A stretch of 64,000 nucleotides of DNA. Origin: Flavobacterium sp. N3904 (GTDB lineage: Bacteria; Bacteroidota; Bacteroidia; Flavobacteriales; Flavobacteriaceae). The stretch is taken from contig NZ_CP110009.1 in assembly GCF_025947305.1 (NCBI RefSeq), positions 4,316,745-4,380,744 of the forward strand. The letters run 5' to 3'. The notes beneath the pieces were generated by a model. It was not told where the DNA came from. It made no database searches and worked only from the letters and a program-made list of their open reading frames with translations. The position numbers and the translations under genes were made by a program. Below, piece by piece: positions 8,691 through 17,390 of this stretch; within the stretch, counting starts at the first letter, position 1, and each line of letters begins with the position of its first letter.

Positions 8691-9887
8691 ATGCCTGAAA
8701 TTTCAATCAGAGGTCGAAGAATGCCGGAATCGCCAATCCGAAAATTGGCTCCTTATGCAGATATAGCTAAAAAAAAGGGACATAAGGTTTATCATTTAAA
8801 CATTGGACAACCCGATATAAAGAGCCCAGAAATCGCAATCAAAGCGATAAAAGACATTGATTTAACTATCATCGAATATGGTCCTTCTGCAGGATACGAA
8901 AGTTACCGAAAAAAACTAGCCGAATTTTACACCAAACAAGATGTGAGAGTTGACTATGAAGATATTATGATAACTACCGGAGGCTCAGAAGCCCTTTTGT
9001 TTGCCCTTGGAAGTATAATGGATCCGGGGGATGAAGTTATTATTCCTGAACCTTTTTATGCCAATTACAGCGCTTTTTCAGAAGAATCAAGTGCGAAAGT
9101 TGTACCAGTAATTTCTACTATTGATAGTGGATTTACACTGCCAACAATTGAAGAATTCGAAAAAGCAATTACGCCAAGAACCAAAGCTATTTTAATCTGT
9201 AATCCGAACAATCCAACTGGATATTTATATTCAGAAGCTGAAATTAATCAACTTGGAGAATTGGTAAAAAAACATGATTTGTTTTTAATTGCTGACGAAG
9301 TGTATCGTGAATTTATTTATGACCAAAGAGATCAACACTTTTCGGTAATGAACCTAAAAGGAATTGAGCAAAACGTAATCATGATAGATTCGGTTTCTAA
9401 AAGATATAGTATGTGTGGCGCACGTATTGGTTGTATGGTGACTAAAAATAGAGAAGTTACTGCTGCTGCTATGAAGTTTGCACAAGCCCGTTTATGCCCA
9501 CCAACAATTGAACAAATTGCTTGTGAAGCTGCAATTGACACTCCTCAAAGTTATTTTGACGAAGTAATAGTTGAATACAAAGAACGAAGAGATATTTTAA
9601 TCAGCGAATTGAACAAAATAGAAGGCGTGGTCGTAAAGACTCCAAAAGCTGCTTTTTATTGTATTGCTCAATTGCCAATCGATAATGCAGATGTTTTTGC
9701 ACAATGGCTTTTGGAAAAATACGAGCTGAACGGAGAAACAGTAATGATCGCTCCAGCTGCTGGATTTTATTCAACTCCAGGCGTTGGTTTGAACCAAGTT
9801 CGAATTGCCTATGTTTTGAAAAAAGAAGATTTAATCAGTGCTGTCCGAATTTTGAAAGAAGCTTTGACTGTTTACAATTCAAAATAA
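8691..9887 (+). CDS. PLP-dependent aminotransferase, class I/II
   Basis: Fold-type I aminotransferase of 398 residues, in the aspartate/aromatic aminotransferase group. Seen: the cofactor-binding NPNNPTGYLYS, DEVYREFIYD, and the Schiff-base lysine in SVSKRYSMCGARIGC. The reading frame is open from 8634, but the extra 19 residues (MFTVFLENKLQICTSNFTI) match nothing in the family, while MPEISIRGRRMPESPIRKL at 8691 is the usual family start, so 8691 is chosen. The likely reaction is transfer of an amino group between an amino acid and 2-oxoglutarate; the amino-acid substrate is not determined by the sequence. Monocistronic, with a terminator 28 bases after the stop. Confidence 0.9.
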   Translation: MPEISIRGRRMPESPIRKLAPYADIAKKKGHKVYHLNIGQPDIKSPEIAIKAIKDIDLTIIEYGPSAGYESYRKKLAEFYTKQDVRVDYEDIMITTGGSEALLFALGSIMDPGDEVIIPEPFYANYSAFSEESSAKVVPVISTIDSGFTLPTIEEFEKAITPRTKAILICNPNNPTGYLYSEAEINQLGELVKKHDLFLIADEVYREFIYDQRDQHFSVMNLKGIEQNVIMIDSVSKRYSMCGARIGCMVTKNREVTAAAMKFAQARLCPPTIEQIACEAAIDTPQSYFDEVIVEYKERRDILISELNKIEGVVVKTPKAAFYCIAQLPIDNADVFAQWLLEKYELNGETVMIAPAAGFYSTPGVGLNQVRIAYVLKKEDLISAVRILKEALTVYNSK

Positions 9888-9914
9888 AGAATAATAATCA
9901 CAATTCTCAAACAC

Positions 9915-9946
9915 AGGCAATAGCATTTTATGTTATTGCCTTTTTT
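9915..9946 (+). terminator. Terminator of the aminotransferase gene
   Basis: AGGCAATA (9915-9922) pairs with TATTGCCT (9934-9941), and the stem is extended inward. Six T follow. Confidence 0.88.
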
Positions 9947-10080
9947 GTTTTGACATCAAATTAATCAATCTTTTTATCAATTTTTGCTATAATTAAAAGC
10001 CGAAACGATAGAAAATGTTTCCTTTTTATTAATTATCTTTACCCCTTAAAAAAACACACTCATAATAATAGTACCTTTTA

Positions 10081-10752
10081 ATGATAAACAACGAAGAATT
10101 TCAAGACGAAATAGGAAACAATCATATTAGTACAAATGCTCAAAATCCAGTAAGAAAGGATGCTTTTGACATTACCGATGAAGAAAAGATTGAAAGAATA
10201 AAGAAAGACGTCGAAAACATCCTGCAAACTTTAGGAATGGATTTGACAGACGATAGTATAAAAGGAACTCCCAATCGTGTAGCCAAAATGTTTGTAAAAG
10301 AAATATTTGGCGGATTGAATCCTGACAAAAAACCAAAAGCTTCCACTTTTGAGAACAATTACAAATATGGAGAAATGCTGGTTGAAAAAAACATTACACT
10401 CTATTCTACCTGCGAACATCATTTACTACCCATTATTGGAAGAGCACATGTGGCTTATATTTCGAATGGAAGAGTTATTGGTCTTTCAAAAATGAACCGC
10501 ATTGTAGAACATTACGCCAAAAGACCTCAAGTGCAAGAGCGCTTAACAATGCAAATTGTACAAGAGCTCCAACAAGCTTTAGGAACCGACGACGTCGCTT
10601 GCGTAATTGACGCCAAACACCTATGCGTGAATTCAAGAGGAATTAAAGATATCGAAAGCAGTACGGTAACTTCTGAATTTGGCGGTAAATTCAAAGATCC
10701 TCAAACCAAAAGAGAGTTTTTGGACTATATCAAATTGGAGACTAAATTTTAG
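10081..10752 (+). CDS. folE: GTP cyclohydrolase I
   Basis: Converts GTP to 7,8-dihydroneopterin triphosphate, the first step of folate (and pterin) synthesis; acts as a cytosolic decamer. The 223-residue protein has the zinc-binding CEHHLLP motif and the third zinc ligand in AKHLCVNSRG, plus the conserved RPQVQERLT segment. The N-terminal 45 residues are variable and charged, as in relatives. The next gene, cysS, is separated by a 142-base repeat-bearing gap. Confidence 0.97.
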   Translation: MINNEEFQDEIGNNHISTNAQNPVRKDAFDITDEEKIERIKKDVENILQTLGMDLTDDSIKGTPNRVAKMFVKEIFGGLNPDKKPKASTFENNYKYGEMLVEKNITLYSTCEHHLLPIIGRAHVAYISNGRVIGLSKMNRIVEHYAKRPQVQERLTMQIVQELQQALGTDDVACVIDAKHLCVNSRGIKDIESSTVTSEFGGKFKDPQTKREFLDYIKLETKF

Positions 10753-10780
10753 TTTCTAAAACATCAATTTCAAAACATTA

Positions 10781-10836
10781 AACCATTAAGAAATTAAGTA
10801 TCATTAAGACTTAAAATTCTTTATTCCTTAATGGTT
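10781..10836. repeat. ATTAAG repeat with flanking inverted repeat, folE-cysS gap
   Basis: AACCATTAAG (10781-10790) and its exact complement CTTAATGGTT (10827-10836) bracket further ATTAAG copies. There is no T run that would make it a clean terminator. Short repeats of this kind are common between Flavobacterium genes. Confidence 0.5.
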
Positions 10837-10894
10837 ATTATTTTATACAAAGTCAACAATTTATTAATTGTCACATTTACTAATCATACAAAAG

Positions 10895-12373
10895 ATGCCA
10901 TTGTACAAGACACAAACCTTAAAAATATACAATTCTCTTTCCGGAGAAAAAGAAACATTTACACCAATCAACGAAGGAAATGTGGGGATGTATGTATGTG
11001 GACCAACGGTTTACAGCAATGTACATCTTGGAAATGTGAGAACTTTTATGTCTTTTGATGTAATCTTCAGATACTTATTGCATTTGGATTACAAAGTGCG
11101 CTATGTTCGAAACATTACGGATGTGGGGCATATTGTGGACGATGTGGATGAAGGCGAAGATAAAATTGCCAAAAAAGCGCGTTTGGAACAATTGGAACCT
11201 ATGGAAGTAGTGCAACGCTACACCGTAGATTTTCATGATATTTTAAATGCTTTTAACTTTTTGCCCCCAAGTATCGAACCCACTGCAACGGGCCATATTA
11301 TTGAGCAAATTGAAATTATAAAAACTATTATTGACAAAGGAATTGGTTATGAAGCAAATGGCTCTGTTTATTTTGATGTGGTTAAATTCAATGAAACCAA
11401 TCATTATGGTATATTAAGTGGCCGTAATATTGAAGATATGTTGGCCAACACACGTGATCTTGACGGGCAATCAGACAAAAGAAACCCACAGGATTTTGCA
11501 CTTTGGAAAAAAGCCGAACCACAACATATTATGCGATGGCCTTCGCCATGGAGCGATGGTTTCCCGGGATGGCACTTAGAATGTACTGCAATGAGCACCA
11601 AATATTTGGGCAATCATTTTGACATTCACGGTGGTGGAATGGATTTAAAATTCCCGCATCACGAATGTGAAATTGCACAAAACGAAGCTTGTACTGGACA
11701 TACTCCTGTAAATTACTGGATGCATGCCAATATGCTTACTTTGAATGGTAAAAAAATGGCCAAATCGACTGGAAACAATATTTTGCCAGGAGAGATTTTG
11801 ACTGGAGACAATGCTTTTTTAAGCAAAGCTTTTTCCGCATCAGTAGCTCGCTTTTTCATGTTACAAGCGCATTACAGAAGCATCCTTGATTTCTCTGACG
11901 AAGCTATTATTGCAGCCGAAAAAGGATATAAAAGATTGATGGAAGCAATGGAATCTTTAAAAGGAATTTCTGCAAGTGCCACCAGTTCTATAGATATTGC
12001 CAGTTGGAAACAATTGTGTTATGATGCTATGAATGATGATTTCAATACACCAATCCTTATTGCACAGTTATTTGAAGGAGTACGTTTTGTTAATTTATTA
12101 AAAGACGAAAAAGAGACTTTAAATGCAAACGATTTAAAGCTGTTTACAGAAACAATGCAGGCTTTTGTATTTGATGTTTTGGGATTGGAAGAAGAAAAAA
12201 CTAATGGCAACACAGACAAATTAGAAGGCGTGGTAAATATGCTTATTGGCATGCGTAAACAAGCCAGAGACAATAAAGATTTTGCATTATCGGATCAAAT
12301 TAGGGATCAATTAATCGCTTTGGGCATTCAATTGAAAGACGGGAAAGAAGGAACAACTTTTAGTGTTCAGTAG
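10895..12373 (+). CDS. cysS: Cysteinyl-tRNA synthetase
   Basis: Class Ia synthetase that charges tRNA(Cys), 492 residues from the chosen start. The motifs are clear: YVCGPTVYSNVHLGN (the first zinc cysteine and the HIGH equivalent HLGN), GGGMDLKFPHHECEIAQ, and KKMAKSTGN (KMSKS equivalent). The C-terminal anticodon region ends in FALSDQIRDQL. The frame is open to 10868, but the family starts with M-P-L-Y-K-T-Q at 10895, so the nine extra residues are excluded. The last codons run into a 7-base-period array that continues up to yidD. Confidence 0.97.
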   Translation: MPLYKTQTLKIYNSLSGEKETFTPINEGNVGMYVCGPTVYSNVHLGNVRTFMSFDVIFRYLLHLDYKVRYVRNITDVGHIVDDVDEGEDKIAKKARLEQLEPMEVVQRYTVDFHDILNAFNFLPPSIEPTATGHIIEQIEIIKTIIDKGIGYEANGSVYFDVVKFNETNHYGILSGRNIEDMLANTRDLDGQSDKRNPQDFALWKKAEPQHIMRWPSPWSDGFPGWHLECTAMSTKYLGNHFDIHGGGMDLKFPHHECEIAQNEACTGHTPVNYWMHANMLTLNGKKMAKSTGNNILPGEILTGDNAFLSKAFSASVARFFMLQAHYRSILDFSDEAIIAAEKGYKRLMEAMESLKGISASATSSIDIASWKQLCYDAMNDDFNTPILIAQLFEGVRFVNLLKDEKETLNANDLKLFTETMQAFVFDVLGLEEEKTNGNTDKLEGVVNMLIGMRKQARDNKDFALSDQIRDQLIALGIQLKDGKEGTTFSVQ

Positions 12374-12414
12374 GCAGTTATTAGTTTGCAGTTAACAGAT
12401 GGCAGTATTCAGTT
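12366..12414 (+). repeat. Heptanucleotide array between cysS and yidD
   Basis: Seven contiguous 7-base units, mostly of form NNCAGTT (TTCAGTA, GGCAGTT, ATTAGTT, TGCAGTT, AACAGAT, GGCAGTA, TTCAGTT), run from inside the cysS stop region exactly to the yidD ATG. Confidence 0.7.
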
Positions 12415-12663
12415 ATGTTAAACAAAATCATTATTTATCCGTTTGTACTACTCGTTCGGTTTTATCAGGGAGCGATATCCCCTTTTACTCCCGCAGCATG
12501 CCGATTTGAGCCGACTTGTTCAAGCTATATGATTCAGGCTTTGCAAATTCATGGGTTGTTTTATGGTGGTTATTTAGGCATAAAAAGGATTTTAAGTTGT
12601 CATCCTTGGGGCAGAAAAGGGTATGATCCTGTTCCTGAAAAAAAATGCAACCATAATCATTAA
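12415..12663 (+). CDS. yidD: Membrane protein insertion efficiency factor YidD
   Basis: Small membrane-associated protein of 82 residues that assists YidC-dependent insertion of inner-membrane proteins. It shows the complete family signature: LVRFYQGAISPFTPAACRF, then PTCSSYMIQAL, and SCHPWGRKGYDPVP. An N-terminal amphipathic helix is followed by conserved cysteines. In many bacteria it sits between rnpA and yidC; here it follows cysS, a common flavobacterial position. Confidence 0.95.
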   Translation: MLNKIIIYPFVLLVRFYQGAISPFTPAACRFEPTCSSYMIQALQIHGLFYGGYLGIKRILSCHPWGRKGYDPVPEKKCNHNH

Positions 12664-12828
12664 AAAAGAAAAATTCATATGTAGATAATATTGTTTATGT
12701 TGGAATAAGTAATTCGCAAATCCTCATTAGTATTTGCAACCAATTTATACTCTTGCTCATTTCTTACCTTTTAGTTAACACAATTACTCAAATCAAAATA
12801 GTATTTTCACAAAAAATAAAAATAATAA

Positions 12829-13758
12829 ATGACACACGCTTTAAACATTGTTTGGAATCCTTCCGAAGGTATTGATTTAGGTTTTTTTATAATTCGCTTT
12901 TACAGTTTGATGTTTGTAATTGCTTTTGGATTGGGTTGGTACATTATGAAACATATTTTTGAAAGAGAAAATATTGCTATCGATAAATTAGATTCTTTAT
13001 TTGTTTGGACAGTACTTGCCACTTTGATTGGTGCACGTTTGGGACATGTTTTCTTTTACGATTGGGAATACTACCGAAACAATCTGGCCGAAATCATTTT
13101 ACCATTCCGTTTTAATCCAAAATTTGAATTCACAGGATACCAAGGATTAGCTAGTCATGGAGCGGCAATCTCGATAATCATAGCTATGTACTTCTTTAGT
13201 AAAAAAGTGATTCAAAAACCATTATTATGGATATTGGACAGAGTAGTTATTCCAGTTGCCAGTGGTGCTATTTTTGTGCGATTAGGTAATTTTTTCAATT
13301 CAGAAATTGTAGGTAAAGAAACTACTTCTTCATTTGGGATTCGTTTTGTAAGAGATCAATTTACACCAAGAGAAGCGGTGAATTCCACCCAGCTTGCTAC
13401 TCCAAAAGAAGCCTATAATGCTATTGCCACCAATCCTCAATATGCCAATTTGCTGGAACAGGTTCCTGCTAAACATCCGGCGCAATTGTATGAAGCTTTT
13501 TGCTACATATTTGTATTTGCAATATTGTTTTTCTTGTATTGGAAAACAGATGCCCGTAAAAAATCAGGCTATTTATTTGGCTTATTCTTAGTATTATTAT
13601 TCACGGTACGAATTGTAGTCGAATCGGTAAAAGAAAGCCAGGGTGGCTTTGAAAGCGATTTAGGAAACATATTATCAACTGGTCAATGGTTGAGTATTCC
13701 TTTTATAGTGGTGGGATTGTATTTTGTTATTACCGCGAAGAAAACAAGTGATCTTTAA
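12829..13758 (+). CDS. lgt: Prolipoprotein diacylglyceryl transferase
   Basis: Inner-membrane enzyme that moves a diacylglyceryl group from phosphatidylglycerol to the lipobox cysteine of prolipoproteins, the first lipoprotein maturation step. The 309-residue protein has about seven hydrophobic helices. Family motifs are present: GARLGHVFFYDWEYY, the SHGAAI segment, VRLGNFFNSEIVG (the Lgt signature with its essential arginine) and KHPAQLYEA. Length is normal, with a small loop expansion near residues 170-205 (TPREAVNSTQLATPKEAYN). Followed by a strong terminator. Confidence 0.96.
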   Translation: MTHALNIVWNPSEGIDLGFFIIRFYSLMFVIAFGLGWYIMKHIFERENIAIDKLDSLFVWTVLATLIGARLGHVFFYDWEYYRNNLAEIILPFRFNPKFEFTGYQGLASHGAAISIIIAMYFFSKKVIQKPLLWILDRVVIPVASGAIFVRLGNFFNSEIVGKETTSSFGIRFVRDQFTPREAVNSTQLATPKEAYNAIATNPQYANLLEQVPAKHPAQLYEAFCYIFVFAILFFLYWKTDARKKSGYLFGLFLVLLFTVRIVVESVKESQGGFESDLGNILSTGQWLSIPFIVVGLYFVITAKKTSDL

Positions 13759-13775
13759 ATTAAATTTATTACAAT

Positions 13776-13812
13776 AAAAAAATAGCCACTGAAATTCAGT
13801 GGCTATTTTTTT
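13776..13812. terminator. Terminator after lgt, symmetric
   Basis: An almost perfect 18-bp stem (13776-13793 with 13795-13812, core ATAGCCACTGAA/TTCAGTGGCTAT) is flanked by A7 and T7. It can act in both directions. Confidence 0.9.
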
Positions 13813-14140
13813 ATACCAAATCTAAAAATCATACTACTTAGTTTTCTTTTCTTTTAAGAACTTCATAAATTATTTTAATTGCTGTGGAGTACGATTGTTT
13901 TCTTATAGAAATCCAATTGTTCAATATCTCCAAACATAGGTTGCAAAAAGCAGATAAGTGATCAAGTGGCTACACAAATATCTCTTAAATTGGATCTTTT
14001 TTATTTTTCTGAATGGTGTCTACAATAAAAAAGTCAAGACTTTCTATATATATTTATAAGAAAATAAACAGCAAATACAACAAAGCAAAGCCATACTAAA
14101 GTTGCTGTTAATTACCAATAATACTCGAATTTTATGAACA
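13813..14140 (-). other. Non-coding gap with a possible small minus-strand transcript
   Basis: The 437 bases between lgt and secDF hold no credible gene. On the minus strand a perfect -7 box TATGTTTG (plus 13931-13938) points left toward the terminator at 13776-13812, with TTG 24 bases further out (plus 13963-13965). That would give an RNA of about 150 bases with only tiny open frames (for example a 10-codon one starting MKFLKEKK). The rest is AT-rich and featureless to me. Confidence 0.3.
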
Positions 14141-14177
14141 AAAAAAAAGATTCAACTTTCGCTGAATCTTTTTTTTT
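14141..14177 (-). terminator. Terminator of secDF
   Basis: The stem AGATTCA (14148-14154) pairs with TGAATCT (14163-14169) and has long A and T flanks. It stops the minus-strand secDF transcript. Confidence 0.8.
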
Positions 14178-14195
14178 ATTTATGAATTTCTAAAA

Positions 14196-17165
14196 CTAGC
14201 TTTGTTGATGTTTGATTTCCACATTTTTCTTGTCTTCTCTAGAAATAGTATCCACTAATACAGGAGTTGCGATGAATAATGAAGAATAAGTACCTACAAC
14301 AATACCTATAAGCATTGCGAAAATAAATCCTCTAATAGATTCTCCACCAAAGATAAACATGATTAACAATACTCCAATCATCGTTAATGACGTATTGATT
14401 GTTCTTGACATTGTAGAGTTAATCGATTTGTTTACAATTTCACCAAAAGTTCCTTTTGTTTTACCATCCAAGAACTCACGAACCCTGTCAAATACAATTA
14501 CGGTATCATTCATCGAGTATCCAATAACGGTAAGAATCGCAGCAATAAAGTGTTGATCGATTTCCATACCAAAAGGCATAAATTTCCAACATAATGAATA
14601 AACTCCCAATACAAAGATAACATCATGCGCCACAGCAGCAATTGCTCCCAAACCATATTGCCACTTTCTGAAACTTACAAGCAAGTATAAAAATACAATC
14701 AGCATTGCTCCAAGAACTGCCCAATAAGCATTTGTTTTAATATCCTCTGCAACTGTTGGACCAACTTTTGATTGTTGTACCACACCAAGTTTTTTCCCCT
14801 CAGAAGAATTTATGAATTTATCATATGTCAAACCTGCAGAATAATTTTGCTTCAAGCTTTCGTACAACATTTTATTCACTTCTTCATCAACAGCAGTTCC
14901 AGATTCTTGAATTTTATATTTAGTTGTAATTTTCAATTGATTTTCATTACCAAAAGTTTTCACCTCGGCACTACCAAAAACTTTAGTCAATTCATCTTTA
15001 ACTACTTCAGCCTGCATTGGTTTTTCAAAACGTACTTGAAAAGTTCTTCCTCCTACGAAATCCACACCTTGATCAAATCCATTAGTAAAGATTGAAACCA
15101 AACTTACGATAGTTACTACTGCAGAGAATACATACGTCCATTTTTTAATTCCCAAGAAATCAAAGTGGAAGTTGGTAAAGAAATCTTTAGAAAACTTAGT
15201 TACAAATGACAAATCATTTTTACCAGCAATATTTCTGTCGATAAAAATTCTGGCAATAAAAATAGAAGTAAACAATGAAGTTATAATACCTATTAATAAT
15301 GTAGTTGCGAAACCTTTTATTGGTCCTGAACCAAAGATAAACAACACACCACCAATTAAAATATGCGTTACGTTTGCATCCACAATAGAACGCATAGCAC
15401 CTTTCCAGCTATATGAAATTTTCACCGCTTGATCTAATGACAATCCTGCACGTAATTCTTCTTTTGCCCTTTCATAGATAATGATATTTGCATCTACTGC
15501 AGTACCCATCGTTAAAACGATACCAGCAATACCAGGCAATGTAAGTACAGCCCCTAATGATGCCAAAATACCAAACATAAACAATAAATTGACAGCCAAT
15601 GCAATATTTGCGTACCATCCTGCTTTACCATAATAAACCAACATCCATAACGATACTAAAAGCAATCCTATTATAGCAGAATCAGTACCATGATCGATAG
15701 CTTCTTGACCTAAGGACGGCCCTACCACTTCTGATTGGATTATTTCGGCAGCAGCCGGTAATTTACCTGCTCTCAATACGTTGGCTAAATCTTTAGTTTC
15801 CGTAACATCAAAAGAACCTGAAATTTCAGATCTTCCTCCCGCTATAGGACCACTAGAAACTCCTGGAGCAGAATACACGATATCGTCAAGAACGATAGCA
15901 ATATTACTTTTTTGAGTATAAGCTCTTCCTGTCAATTCTTCCCAACCTTTAGCACCAAGATTATTCATTTGCATAGAAACTGCTGGTTTACCCATTTGAT
16001 CAAAAGTATCGCTAGCGTCAGTTACAACACCACCACCCATAGCAGCTACATTATCTCTATTTCCTTTTAAAGCATACAATTCAACAACTTCAATATCTTT
16101 TTGTTTTGCATCCTTAATAGTAGTTGGTTTTCCCCATACAAATTTTGCGTAACGTTGATCGCCTGTCAATAAAACTCTAATATCAGCTCTTTTAAAATAA
16201 GAATTGATTACAGCAGTATCTTTTGGAGAGAAAAGACCTAAAACCGGTCCGCCACCTTGAGCTACAATTTTATCAATGATAGGATTATTCCCTTTTTTAG
16301 TAGCGGTAGAATCTTTTCCATCAGTCAATAAAGCACTTAATGAATCTTTAGCAACCGTTTTTGTTTCTACTTTAGCAACTTCGGTTTTTTTCAAAGCTTC
16401 ATTTGCAGCCATGATAAAATTACCGATTTCCTCTACCTTATATGTTTCCCAAAACTCTAATTGAGCTGTACTTTGCAATAATTTTTTGATTCTATCTACA
16501 TCTTTAGCACCAGGAAGTTCTACAAGAATTCTTCCAGTTTCTCCTAATTTTTGAATGTTAGGTTGTGTTACACCAAATTTATCGATACGTTTTCTCAATA
16601 CTCCAAAAGCACTTTCAACAGATTCGTCAACTTTTCTTTTGATTACTTTTTGAACCTGAGAGTCTGTCATTTGAAAAGAAACTCCTCCATCACCTTGCAA
16701 ACTTCTGTTAGCAAAAATATCTGGCGATGCTAATTTTACGGTACCGTTTGAATTGGCTTCAAAAGCTTCGAAGAATGCATCAATATAGGATTGATTTCCT
16801 CTTTGATTTGCAGTGGCATCCGCCAAAGATTTATTAAAAACAGGATTTTTCGAATTATTTGATAATCCTTTCAAAATGTCTTTAACCGAGATTTGAAGAA
16901 TCACATTGATTCCCCCTTCTAAGTCAAGCCCTTTGTTGATTTGTTTATCTTTTACTTCATTGAATGTAAAATCAGTAAAACCTAAGCTAAACACTTTTTC
17001 TTTACCAATTGAATCCAAATATTTTACTTCTTTTTCTGGGTTTGTACCAGCAAAAGCTTTTGCATCACTTTTTACTTTGCTAGAGACAAAAGTGAAAGAA
17101 AGTTGGTAAATACTTACCAATGCAAATAGAATTGCGAAAAATTTAATAAGTCCTTTATTCTGCAT
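14196..17165 (-). CDS. secDF: Fused protein translocase subunit SecDF
   Basis: Inner-membrane protein that uses the proton gradient to help the SecYEG channel pull proteins into the periplasm. SecD and SecF are separate in many bacteria; here they are one chain of 989 residues, the normal state in Flavobacteria. The SecD half has the first TM, the DLEGGINVILQ motif near residue 80, a large periplasmic region (about 100-480) and five TMs with GTAVDANIIIYERAKEE. The SecF half starts near residue 660 and has VDFVGGRTFQVRF and GYSMNDTVIVFDRVRE. The chain carries about 12 membrane helices. The leader upstream appears long (see 17291-17321). Confidence 0.96.
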   Translation of the reverse strand: MQNKGLIKFFAILFALVSIYQLSFTFVSSKVKSDAKAFAGTNPEKEVKYLDSIGKEKVFSLGFTDFTFNEVKDKQINKGLDLEGGINVILQISVKDILKGLSNNSKNPVFNKSLADATANQRGNQSYIDAFFEAFEANSNGTVKLASPDIFANRSLQGDGGVSFQMTDSQVQKVIKRKVDESVESAFGVLRKRIDKFGVTQPNIQKLGETGRILVELPGAKDVDRIKKLLQSTAQLEFWETYKVEEIGNFIMAANEALKKTEVAKVETKTVAKDSLSALLTDGKDSTATKKGNNPIIDKIVAQGGGPVLGLFSPKDTAVINSYFKRADIRVLLTGDQRYAKFVWGKPTTIKDAKQKDIEVVELYALKGNRDNVAAMGGGVVTDASDTFDQMGKPAVSMQMNNLGAKGWEELTGRAYTQKSNIAIVLDDIVYSAPGVSSGPIAGGRSEISGSFDVTETKDLANVLRAGKLPAAAEIIQSEVVGPSLGQEAIDHGTDSAIIGLLLVSLWMLVYYGKAGWYANIALAVNLLFMFGILASLGAVLTLPGIAGIVLTMGTAVDANIIIYERAKEELRAGLSLDQAVKISYSWKGAMRSIVDANVTHILIGGVLFIFGSGPIKGFATTLLIGIITSLFTSIFIARIFIDRNIAGKNDLSFVTKFSKDFFTNFHFDFLGIKKWTYVFSAVVTIVSLVSIFTNGFDQGVDFVGGRTFQVRFEKPMQAEVVKDELTKVFGSAEVKTFGNENQLKITTKYKIQESGTAVDEEVNKMLYESLKQNYSAGLTYDKFINSSEGKKLGVVQQSKVGPTVAEDIKTNAYWAVLGAMLIVFLYLLVSFRKWQYGLGAIAAVAHDVIFVLGVYSLCWKFMPFGMEIDQHFIAAILTVIGYSMNDTVIVFDRVREFLDGKTKGTFGEIVNKSINSTMSRTINTSLTMIGVLLIMFIFGGESIRGFIFAMLIGIVVGTYSSLFIATPVLVDTISREDKKNVEIKHQQS

Positions 17166-17290
17166 TATTACTAAAAATTAATTATTTTTATTTATTTATT
17201 TTTGCTTTAAACCCTATAAAATAAGCCATTACGTCGATTTTGGTAAACAAAAAAGAACTGCACGATTTACATCATTTTTTTTAAACCGAG

Positions 17291-17321
17291 CAAATATATA
17301 ATTAACGGAAAGATTAACCAA
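17291..17321 (-). promoter_or_regulatory. Promoter of secDF
   Basis: On the minus strand, TTG (plus 17319-17321), a 20-base spacer and a perfect TATATTTG (plus 17291-17298). The start of transcription would leave a leader of about 120 bases before the ATG. Confidence 0.55.
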
Positions 17322-17342
17322 TTTATTTATTGATTAATATCA

Positions 17343-17381
17343 AAAAAAAGACCGCAAAAATGCAGTCTTCTTTTTTTTATA
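17343..17381 (-). terminator. Terminator of mdh
   Basis: On the minus strand, AAGACTGCA pairs with a TGCGGTCTT-type arm (one mismatch) around a T-rich loop, followed by eight T. Confidence 0.8.
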
Positions 17382-17390
17382 CGTAATTTA

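Noticed and set aside
13817..13824. Minus-strand TAGATTTG as a promoter
   Set aside because: It points straight into the terminator next to it, with no room for a transcript.
14772..15095. Open frame of 107 codons on the plus strand within secDF
   Set aside because: A shadow of the well-supported SecDF frame; no signal or motif.
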